A stretch of DNA of 64,000 nucleotides, taken from positions 2,356,001 to 2,420,000 of the forward strand of contig CBDCNI010000001.1 in assembly GCA_965219175.1 (NCBI GenBank), in the 5' to 3' direction. Below the pieces are notes generated by a model. The model was given only the letters and a program-made list of their open reading frames with translations. It did no database searches and had not been told where the DNA came from. The stretch is from JBBPZK01 sp965219175. GTDB lineage: Bacteria; Actinomycetota; Rubrobacteria; Rubrobacterales; Rubrobacteraceae. Of the stretch, positions 35,362-43,514 are shown one piece after another; position 1 is the stretch's first letter, and every line of letters starts with the position of its first letter. The translations under genes were made by a program, and so were the position numbers.

Positions 35362-36702
35362 CTAGACATCTCCACGGGTTTTACGAACCTCCAAACGTAG
35401 TATTTTCTCGACCGCCGGGTCCACTTTGAACTCCTCCCCCGTCTCGCCCATGAAGACCCAGGCTACTCTGCCAGACTCATCCACCACGACCGGCGTCTTC
35501 CGCCTCCGGTCTTTTGGCACCTTCCGATCCATCATCGCCCGGAAGACTTTTTTCTCGCCTCCGAGGCCCAACGGACGAATACTATCTCCCTCCCGCGCCA
35601 CCCGCACCCGGTACGGCCCGCGAGATGCGTCCAGGTACGCGACCTCCAACCGCGCCGCATCACCCGCGTCGAACCGCCCGACCTCATCGACGCTCAAGGT
35701 CCAACCTCCAAAGTCCTGCTCCCCCAGGACAAGCTCCCGCTCCGCAGGAAGCACGACTCTATCCCGGTAAAAGGAGATCTCCCCGCCGAAACGAACCGCG
35801 GCGGTCACGCCTCCCGGCAGACTCGTCAACGACGTGCCACTCCTCTTATCGGAGAGGGCGAGCAGATGTTCAATGGTGGCCGAGTCGAGTTGTGATTCGC
35901 CGGATGCGAGCTTCGCGTACGCCAGCCGGATGGCGTGGCGCAGGAGGGCGGGCGGTGTTTCTCCCTTCTCGTCCAGGGACAAGATGACTTCTCCGTCCTG
36001 GTCTTGGATCCGGACCGACGCCAACTTTTCCAGGGCTTCGAGGTTTTCGCGCAGCAGAGAAGCCCCACGGGATATGTTTCCCCCCGCTCCGGGGTAGAGA
36101 CTCTCCAAAACCGGCAGGACTTCAAGCCGCACCCGATTGCGGGCGTACTTGGAGGTCAGGTTCGTAGCGTCGGTGCGATACGGCTGGCCGAGGTCCTCCA
36201 GGTAGCGGAGCACATCGCGACGGCTACACTCTATCAAGGGGCGCACCAGCGGCTCACGCACCGGCGGGATGCCGGAGAGACCGCGAAGCCCCGCCCCACG
36301 CGCCAGGTTCATGAGTACGGTCTCGGCCACGTCGTCGGAGGTGTGCCCGGTTGCGACGGTTGTAAGGCCGAATGTGCCGGCCACTTCTTCGGAGAGTCGG
36401 TACCGTTCCCGACGGGCCTCGTCCTGGAGATTGCCGCGACCGAGTTCCGCCCGGCGAACCTCGCAAACGACCCCGAGCCGGCTACAGAGCGCCCGCACGA
36501 ACTCCGCGTCCTGGCGGGATTCCTCCCCGCGCAGACCGTGGTCTACGTGAAGGACGATTGGTTTGCCTCCGATCCCTACGAGTGCAAGCAGCAGCGCGAC
36601 GGAGTCCGGGCCGCCGGAGACGAGGGCGAGCGGACGCGAGAGGTCCATGTCGTAACGTTCCGCCGTCCGTCTCACGGCATCGGTGAAACTTTGTTGTTTC
36701 AT
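35362..36702 (-). CDS. tilS: tRNA(Ile)-lysidine synthetase
   Basis: 446 residues. PP-loop ATPase with LVSGGPDSVALLLAL at about 27-41, then HVDHGLRGEESRQDAEFV and ATGHTSDDVAETVLMNLARG. The C-terminal substrate-binding domains follow. Converts C34 of tRNA-Ile(CAT) to lysidine, which lets it read AUA; AUA codons are used freely in this window. ATG at 36702. Confidence 0.95.
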   Translation of the reverse strand: MKQQSFTDAVRRTAERYDMDLSRPLALVSGGPDSVALLLALVGIGGKPIVLHVDHGLRGEESRQDAEFVRALCSRLGVVCEVRRAELGRGNLQDEARRERYRLSEEVAGTFGLTTVATGHTSDDVAETVLMNLARGAGLRGLSGIPPVREPLVRPLIECSRRDVLRYLEDLGQPYRTDATNLTSKYARNRVRLEVLPVLESLYPGAGGNISRGASLLRENLEALEKLASVRIQDQDGEVILSLDEKGETPPALLRHAIRLAYAKLASGESQLDSATIEHLLALSDKRSGTSLTSLPGGVTAAVRFGGEISFYRDRVVLPAERELVLGEQDFGGWTLSVDEVGRFDAGDAARLEVAYLDASRGPYRVRVAREGDSIRPLGLGGEKKVFRAMMDRKVPKDRRRKTPVVVDESGRVAWVFMGETGEEFKVDPAVEKILRLEVRKTRGDV

Positions 36703-36740
36703 GGTGTTAGTTTAGGAGATTGGAGGACCGGCGGGAGTTC

Positions 36741-37769
36741 CTAGATGACTTTCTTGCGGCGCAGGTACATGAACATGCCTGCTCCGAGCAGGACCATGAA
36801 CCCGATCACCATGAAGGTGCCGTAGGTAATTCCCTGTCCTGGTATGTTCTCGGCCCGGAAGTTCATGCCGTAGATGCCGGTTATGAACGTGAGCGGCAGG
36901 AATATTAGGGAGATGGCGGTCAGGCGCTGCATGCTCTGGTTTATGCGCTGGGTCTGCTGGGTCGTGTAGATATCAAGAGAGCCGGCCAGGTAATCGCGCA
37001 TCGTGTCGATCATGTCGACCACCCGGATCAAGTGGTCCCGCACGTCGTCGTAATAAGCGATGCTCTCCTCCGGTATAAAGCGCGTGCTGGGCCTCATCAG
37101 GATCCCGATAACGTCCCGCAAGGGTACGGCCAGCCGCCGGAGAGCCGTCAACTCGTGCTTGAGGTGAAACAGGTAGTCGAGCATTTCCTCCGGGTCGTCA
37201 TCACCGTCACCGAGAAGGTCGTCCTCGATACCGTCCACCAACGCCGACAGCCGGTTCATGATCGGCACATACTCATCCACCACGGCGTCGAAGACCGTAT
37301 GGGCGACGTTGGCCGGCGAAGAAGAGACGAACTCGTTCTGCGACAGGAGCCGACGCCTGACCCGGTCCAACTCTCTCAAGGGCCTGGTGTGGATACAAAC
37401 CACGTAATTCTGCCCGATATACATGTCCACCTCGATAGTCTGGACCCGCCGGGTCTTCTCCGAGAGGTGAAACGAGAAGAGAGCCATGAAGAGATAGTCT
37501 TCGTAGATGTCCACCTTCGGGAGGTGGCTCTTCGTAAAACAGTCCTCTATGGTAAGTTCGTCGAACCCGAAAGTCTCCCGCAAGAGCCTCCCGTAAGGAC
37601 CGCTCTGGCCGCCCTGCGTGCTCGAAATATCACACCAGATAAGGACCTCCGGGTCCGAGAGGAGGTACGGCAACTCTTCGAGGCCGATGTCCGTCCGGGG
37701 ATTGCCCGAACCGTCCATCACCACGAGGCTAACACCCTCCGGCAGATTCTTGACGCGAGTTTCTTCCAT
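36741..37769 (-). CDS. corA: CorA-family magnesium transporter
   Basis: 342 residues. Long cytoplasmic alpha/beta funnel domain, then two C-terminal transmembrane helices. The pore signature GMNF is seen in TGIYGMNFRA between them, and the protein ends in a Lys/Arg tail (LRRKKVI). Mg or Co uptake. ATG at 37769. It stands between tilS and the Asp23-like gene on the same strand. Confidence 0.93.
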   Translation of the reverse strand: MEETRVKNLPEGVSLVVMDGSGNPRTDIGLEELPYLLSDPEVLIWCDISSTQGGQSGPYGRLLRETFGFDELTIEDCFTKSHLPKVDIYEDYLFMALFSFHLSEKTRRVQTIEVDMYIGQNYVVCIHTRPLRELDRVRRRLLSQNEFVSSSPANVAHTVFDAVVDEYVPIMNRLSALVDGIEDDLLGDGDDDPEEMLDYLFHLKHELTALRRLAVPLRDVIGILMRPSTRFIPEESIAYYDDVRDHLIRVVDMIDTMRDYLAGSLDIYTTQQTQRINQSMQRLTAISLIFLPLTFITGIYGMNFRAENIPGQGITYGTFMVIGFMVLLGAGMFMYLRRKKVI

Positions 37770-37876
37770 AACTTCTCTATTCTACTATCCGGGACCGCAA
37801 ATAACTAAAAGACCATGCTCTTCTCCGCGGCGATCATCCAGGGTGTGAAAGCACCCGAAAAACCTTCGAGAGCGTG

Positions 37877-37909
37877 AAAACGGGCCGGCTACCCGAAGAC
37901 GCCGGCCCG
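37877..37909 (-). terminator. Rho-independent terminator after the Asp23-like gene
   Basis: Minus strand CGGGCCGGC / GCCGGCCCG, nine perfect pairs, loop GTCTTCGGGTA, followed by TTTT. Placed about 30 bases after the stop at 37940. Confidence 0.85.
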
Positions 37910-37939
37910 GAGAGGTGTACGTTTTGGAAAGAGGCTTCT

Positions 37940-38392
37940 CTAGGCCCGCTGCTCCTGCTGCTTGGCCTCCTCCGTTACCTCCTCCTGGCGTTCGAGTTGC
38001 GGCCGCTCCTCCCTGATCTGCACGTCGTTGACCGTGATGTTTACCTCCGTCACGCGCAGGCCCACCAGATTCTCTACCCTGTTGATGACGTTCTTGCGTA
38101 CAGCCTCGACCACCTGAGGGACCGGCTTGCCGTACTCGATGACCATCACGAGGTCCATGGCGGCCTCTTCATCGCCGACCTCGACGGAGACGCCGCGCGT
38201 CGCGGTGTTCCCCCCGCCGGTGACGCCGGTAAGGAACGCCCCGACGGCGGCGGAGCTGCCGCCGCCCATCTGAACGCCCTCGATCTCCTGCGCTGCTATA
38301 CCGGCGACCTGCGTAACCACCGAGTCCCCAACGGTGGTGCTGCCGCGATCACTCTTGAGCGGGCTGCTCTGCTGTCCTTTACTTTCGCTCAC
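37940..38392 (-). CDS. Asp23/Gls24 family envelope stress protein
   Basis: 150 residues from GTG at 38392, with AAGGGATGG upstream. The frame continues 20 codons further upstream without family similarity. Asp23 domain: VVTQVAGIAAQEIEGVQMGG, GVSVEVGDEEAAMDLVMVIEYG and VGLRVTEVNITVNDV. In other Gram-positives these proteins coat the inner face of the membrane and rise in alkaline or envelope stress. The C-terminal tail is Glu/Gln-rich. Monocistronic, with its own terminator. Confidence 0.9.
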   Translation of the reverse strand: MSESKGQQSSPLKSDRGSTTVGDSVVTQVAGIAAQEIEGVQMGGGSSAAVGAFLTGVTGGGNTATRGVSVEVGDEEAAMDLVMVIEYGKPVPQVVEAVRKNVINRVENLVGLRVTEVNITVNDVQIREERPQLERQEEVTEEAKQQEQRA

Positions 38393-38597
38393 GATCCATC
38401 CCTTCCGGTGTAGTGTCTTCAGACACCGCATCCCATCAGTTGCCACGAACACCCTGTAGTTTGCAATATTTCTACGAACCAGTCAAACAACTTGTCCCAC
38501 TGCCGGGAAGAGAAAAGACCACCAAAAGACAGGATGTCGAAGAAGAACAAAGGCCCCACTCTAAGGGTGACCAGCAAATAGGCATTGCAACAAAGAT

Positions 38598-39020
38598 TTA
38601 GTCTTTCTTCGACATGACCTCTGCTATATCTTCCGGGATGGCCTCACTCACGGGTACGGAGACCGCCACATTGTCTTCGGGATGCTCCGGGAAGGTGACT
38701 CGCACCTCCAGTTGGCCTCCGAGCGCGGCGATGTAGCGCGCGAGCGTGGAAAGCTGGACGGCTCCGGCCTCTGATTTCCCGGAGCCGGAACCACTAGCTG
38801 CTTTTATGCCTTCTACTGCGGCCTCGATCTTAGAGACGTTCGGCTGGCTTACATCGAGCGCACGGGCGAGTTCGATCTGGGTTACCCCCCGACTCTTGCG
38901 GAGCTCGGCGAGGTTCAGTAGGGCATCGTAACCCTTCCTCTTCTCTTCCATTCGCTTCCGCCTATCGGGGTCGCGCTCTATGTCCTTGCGTAGTTTGTCG
39001 AAGCTGTGTCTACCGCTCAC
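38598..39020 (-). CDS. XRE-family antitoxin (HigA-like)
   Basis: 140 residues, GTG start at 39020 in a four-base overlap (GTGA) with the toxin gene and AGGAGGAG upstream. Helix-turn-helix: LAELRKSRGVTQIELARALD and VSQPNVSKIEAAVEG. A Gly/Ser-rich loop interrupts the region after the HTH before TLARYIAALGGQLEVRV, which is typical of HigA-type antitoxins that pair with Gp49-like toxins. Likely binds the palindrome upstream of the toxin gene and represses the operon. Confidence 0.85.
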   Translation of the reverse strand: MSGRHSFDKLRKDIERDPDRRKRMEEKRKGYDALLNLAELRKSRGVTQIELARALDVSQPNVSKIEAAVEGIKAASGSGSGKSEAGAVQLSTLARYIAALGGQLEVRVTFPEHPEDNVAVSVPVSEAIPEDIAEVMSKKD

Positions 39021-39376
39021 GATATCTCTCCTCCTTCGCGCAACTCATCCAAGTGCTCATCGTATAGGTCATCGGCTACCGGGATCGCATCCTCATAAAA
39101 CTCCCGCCAGCGGCCGGTCTTGTCACCACCGATGAGTAGTATCGCCTGACGGCGCGGATCAAAGGCGAAGAGAACTCGAAGGTTGGTTGCCAAAGGTCTC
39201 AACTCCTTCATATTCGCATGGCGAGAGCCTTTTACGACGTCTGCAAAAGGTCTTCCGAGCCCAGGGCCGCGCTCCTCCAGCTTCTCTACCGCGAGAACCA
39301 CATCCTCTTGCTCCTCCTCGCCAAGCCCATCGAACCAGCCGCCGAACTCATCCGTGTATTCGACCTTCCACGACAT
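39017..39376 (-). CDS. HigB-like toxin (RelE superfamily, phage Gp49-like)
   Basis: 119 residues from ATG at 39376 (MSWKVEYTDEFGGWF). Family pattern: AVEKLEERGPGLGRPFADVVKGSRHANMKELRPL, then LRVLFAFDPRRQAILLIGGDKTG. Homologues are ribosome-dependent mRNA interferases. Toxin-first order with overlapping XRE antitoxin is the HigBA layout. A TATAAT element ends eight bases before the ATG and there is no ribosome binding site, so the transcript is probably leaderless. Confidence 0.87.
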   Translation of the reverse strand: MSWKVEYTDEFGGWFDGLGEEEQEDVVLAVEKLEERGPGLGRPFADVVKGSRHANMKELRPLATNLRVLFAFDPRRQAILLIGGDKTGRWREFYEDAIPVADDLYDEHLDELREGGEIS

Positions 39377-39385
39377 TTTCACTAT

Positions 39386-39403
39386 TATAACTTGTGAGTT
39401 ATA
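39386..39403. promoter_or_regulatory. Palindromic operator of the HigBA-like operon
   Basis: Perfect inverted repeat TATAACT-TGTG-AGTTATA overlapping the -10 region and spacer of the toxin promoter, suiting autorepression by the XRE antitoxin. Its right half with the spacer, TGTGAGTTATA, recurs exactly at 23943-23953 upstream of the AbrB/Doc pair. Confidence 0.6.
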
Positions 39404-39525
39404 AAAAATAAACTGAAATAACCACCGAAGACCTACCTCCACCTGCGTGCCGGTCTGATTTCTGCCCACGGCTTAGTAGCTGTGGAAAAGACAAAGGCCC
39501 CGCTTTCGCGAGACCCTGTAGATAG

Positions 39526-39599
<74 letters not shown>

Positions 39600-39610
39600 T
39601 CGCGAACGGG

Positions 39611-39638
39611 ATTCTAACACTGACGAACGGTTTGTAAA
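39611..39638 (-). promoter_or_regulatory. Promoter of tRNA-fMet
   Basis: Minus strand TTTACA (39638-39633), a 16-base spacer and TAGAAT (39616-39611), with TGT just before the -10 (extended -10). The start would be about five bases upstream of the mature tRNA. Confidence 0.65.
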
Positions 39639-39671
39639 GAACGCCGCGCCCGTGTTACCGTATTTTGCGAG

Positions 39672-39992
39672 ATGTACGTTTTTCTACTGATCCTGATGCT
39701 GGTCGGCGCCCTGCTGGCCCTCGTTGCGGCCCTGACGGCTCTGCGGGCCTGGCTGCGGTTCCGTCGTACCCGCTTCGCCGTGCAGGACCGACTGTCCGTC
39801 GATGTCGAGCGGCTAACCCTGAAAACGAACGAGATAGAAGAGAGAGTGAGAGCCGTGGAAACCCGCGCAGGCGCGCTGCCGATGCACGCCTACGAGATCC
39901 AGCAAAACTTCACGACGCTCAAGATATTAACCGGCGCCCTCGCCACCTCTCTGAACCAATCCCGGAAAGTCCTCTCTTCGCGCAAAACCTGA
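39672..39992 (+). CDS. Small single-pass membrane protein with coiled coil
   Basis: 106 residues, family not recognised. A strongly hydrophobic helix at residues 3-25, a basic stop-transfer segment (RAWLRFRRTR), then a charged heptad-like region (VERLTLKTNEIEERVRAVETR). Topology would be N-terminal anchor with a cytoplasmic coiled coil. No clear ribosome binding site before the ATG. Stands alone between tRNA-fMet and a zinc-ribbon gene. Confidence 0.65.
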   Translation: MYVFLLILMLVGALLALVAALTALRAWLRFRRTRFAVQDRLSVDVERLTLKTNEIEERVRAVETRAGALPMHAYEIQQNFTTLKILTGALATSLNQSRKVLSSRKT

Positions 39993-40071
39993 AAAACGTC
40001 CAGGAAAACAACGGCGCTCGGAACGAAAATGATGGGTGCCTCGTGGAAGCGAAGCCCGTATAATTGAGAAG

Positions 40072-40233
40072 ATGAACGAAGAAAATGGACAGGTTCGAGA
40101 GGCTGCCGTCTCCGCGGAAACGCCGGAACGTTCCGGAGAAGAGTGCGAGGTGTGCAGCCAGGAGATGTACGGGGTCCACTGCAAGCTCGTGTGTCCCAAC
40201 TGCGGTTACCGTCGCGACTGCTCGGACCCTTGA
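40072..40233 (+). CDS. Small zinc-ribbon protein
   Basis: 53 residues. Four to five cysteines, CEVC and CPNCGYRRDC near the end, with the ending HCKLVCPNCGYRRDCSDP familiar from short conserved proteins of unknown function in several phyla. TATAAT at 40059-40064 ends eight bases before the ATG, so the transcript may start at or next to the start codon; GAGAAG is the only possible ribosome binding site. Function unknown. Confidence 0.7.
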   Translation: MNEENGQVREAAVSAETPERSGEECEVCSQEMYGVHCKLVCPNCGYRRDCSDP

Positions 40234-40262
40234 GCCGTTTGGAATTCGGGACGTAAGCGCAA

Positions 40263-40862
40263 GTGTGGAGAGGGATATCACAGAGACTTGAAGGCTCTCT
40301 CGTCGTCCTGGAGCCGCTAGAGGAACGTCACGAACAAGTGTTATTCAATGCTGCACAGAGCAAAGAAATTTGGCTTTGGATGCCGTCCGGCGGAGAAGAC
40401 GATGAAGGCTTCCACAACTGGATGCGGGCTGCGCTGGTGGCTTCCGGGGCGGGAACGGAGGCGGCTTTCGCAACGCTGGACGCCCGTAGTGGCGCCGTCA
40501 TCGGGAGCACGCGTTACCTGGCGCTCAGGCCGGAGCACCTGTCATTGGAGATCGGCTGGACCTGGATCTCTCCTTCTCAGTGGAGGACCGGCGCGAACGT
40601 CGAGGCGAAGCTCTTGATGATGGAGCACGCTTTCGAGAGCCTGGGCTGCCGACGGGTCGAGTTCAAGACCGATGTCCGCAACGAAAGGTCCCGTCGAGCC
40701 CTGGAGGCGCTCCCGGCTCACTTCGAAGGCGTCTTCCGCAAGCACATGATCGTGAATAGAGAACGGGACAAAAGCGGGCGGCGGGACTCAGCCTACTACA
40801 GTGTTATCGACGACGAGTGGCCGGAGGTCAGGGCGAACCTTCGGCGCAGGCTGGGTCTTTAG
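40263..40862 (+). CDS. GNAT family N-acetyltransferase (RimJ/RimL-like)
   Basis: 199 residues, GTG start. Pattern of RimL-type acetyltransferases: LEGSLVVLEPLEERHEQVLF at the start, IGSTRYLAL, LEIGWTWISPSQWRTGANVEAKLLM (acetyl-CoA-binding strand and helix), then CRRVEFKTDVRNERSRRALE. The substrate is unknown. Immediately downstream, on the other strand, is a NUDIX hydrolase. Confidence 0.85.
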   Translation: MWRGISQRLEGSLVVLEPLEERHEQVLFNAAQSKEIWLWMPSGGEDDEGFHNWMRAALVASGAGTEAAFATLDARSGAVIGSTRYLALRPEHLSLEIGWTWISPSQWRTGANVEAKLLMMEHAFESLGCRRVEFKTDVRNERSRRALEALPAHFEGVFRKHMIVNRERDKSGRRDSAYYSVIDDEWPEVRANLRRRLGL

Positions 40863-40868
40863 GAGCCG

Positions 40869-41321
40869 TCAACCACCATCAAATGCCAGGAGCGCCCGCT
40901 CGCACCAGCCGCGAACCTCATCGTTGACCTCTATCCTGTCCCAGTCGCGGGGAGCGTACCAGCCGACCTTGTCTTTCGAGAACTCGTCCCGGATGTCGAC
41001 CGGGCCTCGTGGTCGGGCGAAGTAGATCAGGTCTATGTGCTGATGGCCGGGGCCTATGTTCTCTAACTGCACCCCGGCGGGCCGGACGAGCTGCACCGGG
41101 TCCTCGACATCCTCGCGTCTGTCTCCTACCAGTTCGATTTCTATGCCGGTTTCTTCCAGAACCTCACGGACGGCGGCATCGTCGGGCAACTCGTCCGGCT
41201 CTATGTGTCCGCCCGGTGGCAGCCACATCCCGAGCTTGCGGTGGAGGTGGAGCAGCACTTTTTCATCCCACACCACGAAAACCGCGACCGTAAAGTGTCT
41301 GCCCGTCTGCTGGTAAGTCAT
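40869..41321 (-). CDS. NUDIX hydrolase
   Basis: 150 residues from ATG at 41321. The upstream extension of the frame lacks similarity. Complete Nudix box GGHIEPDELPDDAAVREVLEETGI at about 38-61, with the metal-binding REVLEE. The extended Trp-containing C terminus (VGWYAPRDWDRI) may help select the substrate, which is not known. Faces the GNAT gene tail to tail. Confidence 0.88.
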   Translation of the reverse strand: MTYQQTGRHFTVAVFVVWDEKVLLHLHRKLGMWLPPGGHIEPDELPDDAAVREVLEETGIEIELVGDRREDVEDPVQLVRPAGVQLENIGPGHQHIDLIYFARPRGPVDIRDEFSKDKVGWYAPRDWDRIEVNDEVRGWCERALLAFDGG

Positions 41322-41420
41322 GGTCTTCAGGGTACACCAGGATGCCTTCGGGTAGCCGGTATCACAGAGAGATGCGGTCTCCCCTGCGACCATTGCCGAA
41401 ACACGTAAGGAGGAGATCCA

Positions 41421-42074
41421 ATGTCACAGTCGCCGGAAGAGGAAGTTTTTAGACGCTACGACGAGTCGCCGGACGAAGAGTTCTACCGCACACCCCGGCT
41501 GGTCACCCACATAGACGATCGGGCGATCGCCGCCGTCACGCAACTGTATAGAGAATATTTTCCGGCGGACGGCGCCATCCTCGACCTGATGAGCAGTTGG
41601 GTCAGCCACCTGCCGCCGGAGGTCGGCTACCGGCAGGTCGTCGGTCTCGGGATGAACGAAGAAGAGCTAAAACGAAACCCACGCCTGGATGAGCATGTAG
41701 TCCAGAACTTGAACGAGGACCCGATTCTACCGTTCGAAAACGCGGAGTTCGACGGGGCTGGCATCTGCGTCTCGATAGATTACTTGACGCGACCCGTCGA
41801 GGTGCTCCGAGAGGTCGGGCGCGTCCTGAAGGTCGGTGCGCCGGTGGTCATCACGTTCTCGAACCGCTGTTTCCCGACGAAAGCGGTCGCGGTCTGGCAC
41901 GAGTTGGATGATGCGGGACACGTGCGTCTCGTCGAGCAGTATCTGCGGGAAGCGGGCAACTTCGAGGACGTTCGGAGCCTCGACCGGAGCCCGAGACGGA
42001 TGTTTTCGGACCCGCTCTACGCGGTGGTCGGCAAGAGCACGGGGGCTTATGAGAAAGGGAATTCGGGTGGCTAA
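41421..42074 (+). CDS. Class I SAM-dependent methyltransferase
   Basis: 217 residues, ATG with AAGGAGGAG upstream. Rossmann-fold motif I is AILDLMSSWVSHLP (less glycine-rich than usual), then VVGLGMNEEEL and, after FDGAGICVSIDYL, the VLREVGRVLKVGAPVVITF strand typical of family-11 methyltransferases. Substrate unknown. The next gene starts inside its last codons. Confidence 0.85.
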   Translation: MSQSPEEEVFRRYDESPDEEFYRTPRLVTHIDDRAIAAVTQLYREYFPADGAILDLMSSWVSHLPPEVGYRQVVGLGMNEEELKRNPRLDEHVVQNLNEDPILPFENAEFDGAGICVSIDYLTRPVEVLREVGRVLKVGAPVVITFSNRCFPTKAVAVWHELDDAGHVRLVEQYLREAGNFEDVRSLDRSPRRMFSDPLYAVVGKSTGAYEKGNSGG

Positions 42075-42648
42075 GAAATCTTACGAGGAGAAGTATACGC
42101 ATCCGGGGATGCGGGAGGAGATCAAGGGAGAGATCCAAGCCTCCGACAAAGGCGGCGAGCCCGGCCAATGGTCCGCCCGAAAGTCCCAACTTCTCACCCA
42201 GGAATACGAGAAGCGAGGCGGCGGCTACAAGGGCGATAAGGACGAGAGTCAGAGAGACCTCGAACAGTGGACCGACGAAGAGTGGCAGACTCGCGAGGGT
42301 AAAGCGAGAGCCCGAGAAGATGACGAGACGGCCCGCTACCTCCCGAAAGAAGCCTGGGAGAACATGAGCGAGGACGAAAAGCGAGAAACTGACCGGAGAA
42401 AACGAGAAGGTTCCCGCCGGGGCGAGCAGTACGTGGATAATACCGAGGAGGCGAAGCAAGCGCGCCAGGAAGCACAAGAGAGTCTCCCGCTCAACGGCTA
42501 CGATGACCTGAACGTCGAGGAGGTAGAGAAAAAGGCGCAAGGTCTCTCGAACGAAGAAATAGAGCGCGTCCTCGCTTACGAGAAGCGTCACGAAAACCGA
42601 AAGACACTGGTAACGAAGCTGGAGATCCGGCTCGGCGACGGCTCCTGA
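42067..42648 (+). CDS. DUF5872-like protein with C-terminal helical domain
   Basis: 193 residues from GTG at 42067, eight bases before the methyltransferase stop, with AAAGGGA upstream. The N-terminal domain resembles DUF5872: YTHPGMREEIKGEIQASDKGG then PGQWSARKSQLLTQEYEKRG and RYLPKEAWENMSEDEK. A second helical segment (PLNGYDDLNVEEVEKKAQGL, then VLAYEKRHENRKTLVTKLE) resembles short helical-hairpin domains found in actinobacterial proteins. Very hydrophilic, no membrane segment. Function unknown; translational coupling suggests a link to the methyltransferase. Confidence 0.7.
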   Translation: MAKKSYEEKYTHPGMREEIKGEIQASDKGGEPGQWSARKSQLLTQEYEKRGGGYKGDKDESQRDLEQWTDEEWQTREGKARAREDDETARYLPKEAWENMSEDEKRETDRRKREGSRRGEQYVDNTEEAKQARQEAQESLPLNGYDDLNVEEVEKKAQGLSNEEIERVLAYEKRHENRKTLVTKLEIRLGDGS

Positions 42649-42665
42649 GTTCACTGTAAACGCTC

Positions 42666-43505
42666 GTGAGGATCTACGGCCTCGACTTCACCAGCGCCCC
42701 GAGCAAGAGAAAGCCGCTTATCGCGATCCACTGCTCTCTGGACGATAAGGTTCTAAAAGTCGAGGGTTCGGAGACAATGTTCAGCTTCGAGGGGTTCGAG
42801 GATTTTTTGGGCCGTCCGGGGCCGTGGGTTTGCGGTATGGATTTCCCCTTCGGCCAGCCGCGTTCTCTGGTCGAAGCACTCGGTTGGCCCACCGACTGGG
42901 AAGGCTATGTAGGCGAAGTGGCTGCTATTGGGAAAGAAAGGTTCGAGGGGTACATCCGGGCGGACATGGCGAAGAGGCCGGCCGGTAAGAAGTGGCGCTA
43001 CCGGCTGGCAGACCGTCGTTCGGGGTCCAGCAGCGCGATGATGCTTTTCCGGGTGCCGGTCGGCAAGATGTTCTTCCAGGGGGCGCCGCGCTTGCTCTCA
43101 TCCGGCGTGAACGTCATCCCTTGCCGACCGAACGGAGACGCCCGCGTGGCGCTCGAAGCCTACCCGGCCGTAGTCACCCGGCGGTTCCTAGGACGGCGAA
43201 GTTACAAGAGCGACGAACGAAAGAAACAGACCGATGCGCAACGTTCCGCTCGGGAAGGCTTGATCTCCGGGCTCCAGTCGCCCACCCTCGAAGAAGCCTA
43301 CGGATTCCATATCCTGATGGGCGAAGAGTGGCGGGAGCGTTTCGTCCTGGAACCGGCCGCCGACAGCCTCGATTCGCTGTTGTGCGCCGTGCAGGCGGCG
43401 TGGTCTTATACGAGGAAAGACGAAGGTTGGGGAGTGCCGGGGGAGTGTGACCCTTCTGAGGGTTGGATCCTCGACCCCGCGCTCCTCCAAAACAACGATA
43501 AATAG
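42666..43505 (+). CDS. DUF429 family predicted nuclease
   Basis: 279 residues, GTG start. Begins RIYGLDFTSAPSKRKPL with the first acidic residue of an RNase H-like fold. CGMDFPFGQPRSLVEALGWP supplies the second, and AADSLDSLLCAVQAAW a third near the C terminus. DUF429 proteins have no settled biochemical role. A possible operon with the HD gene nine bases on. Confidence 0.75.
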   Translation: MRIYGLDFTSAPSKRKPLIAIHCSLDDKVLKVEGSETMFSFEGFEDFLGRPGPWVCGMDFPFGQPRSLVEALGWPTDWEGYVGEVAAIGKERFEGYIRADMAKRPAGKKWRYRLADRRSGSSSAMMLFRVPVGKMFFQGAPRLLSSGVNVIPCRPNGDARVALEAYPAVVTRRFLGRRSYKSDERKKQTDAQRSAREGLISGLQSPTLEEAYGFHILMGEEWRERFVLEPAADSLDSLLCAVQAAWSYTRKDEGWGVPGECDPSEGWILDPALLQNNDK

Positions 43506-43514
43506 GAGATCATC

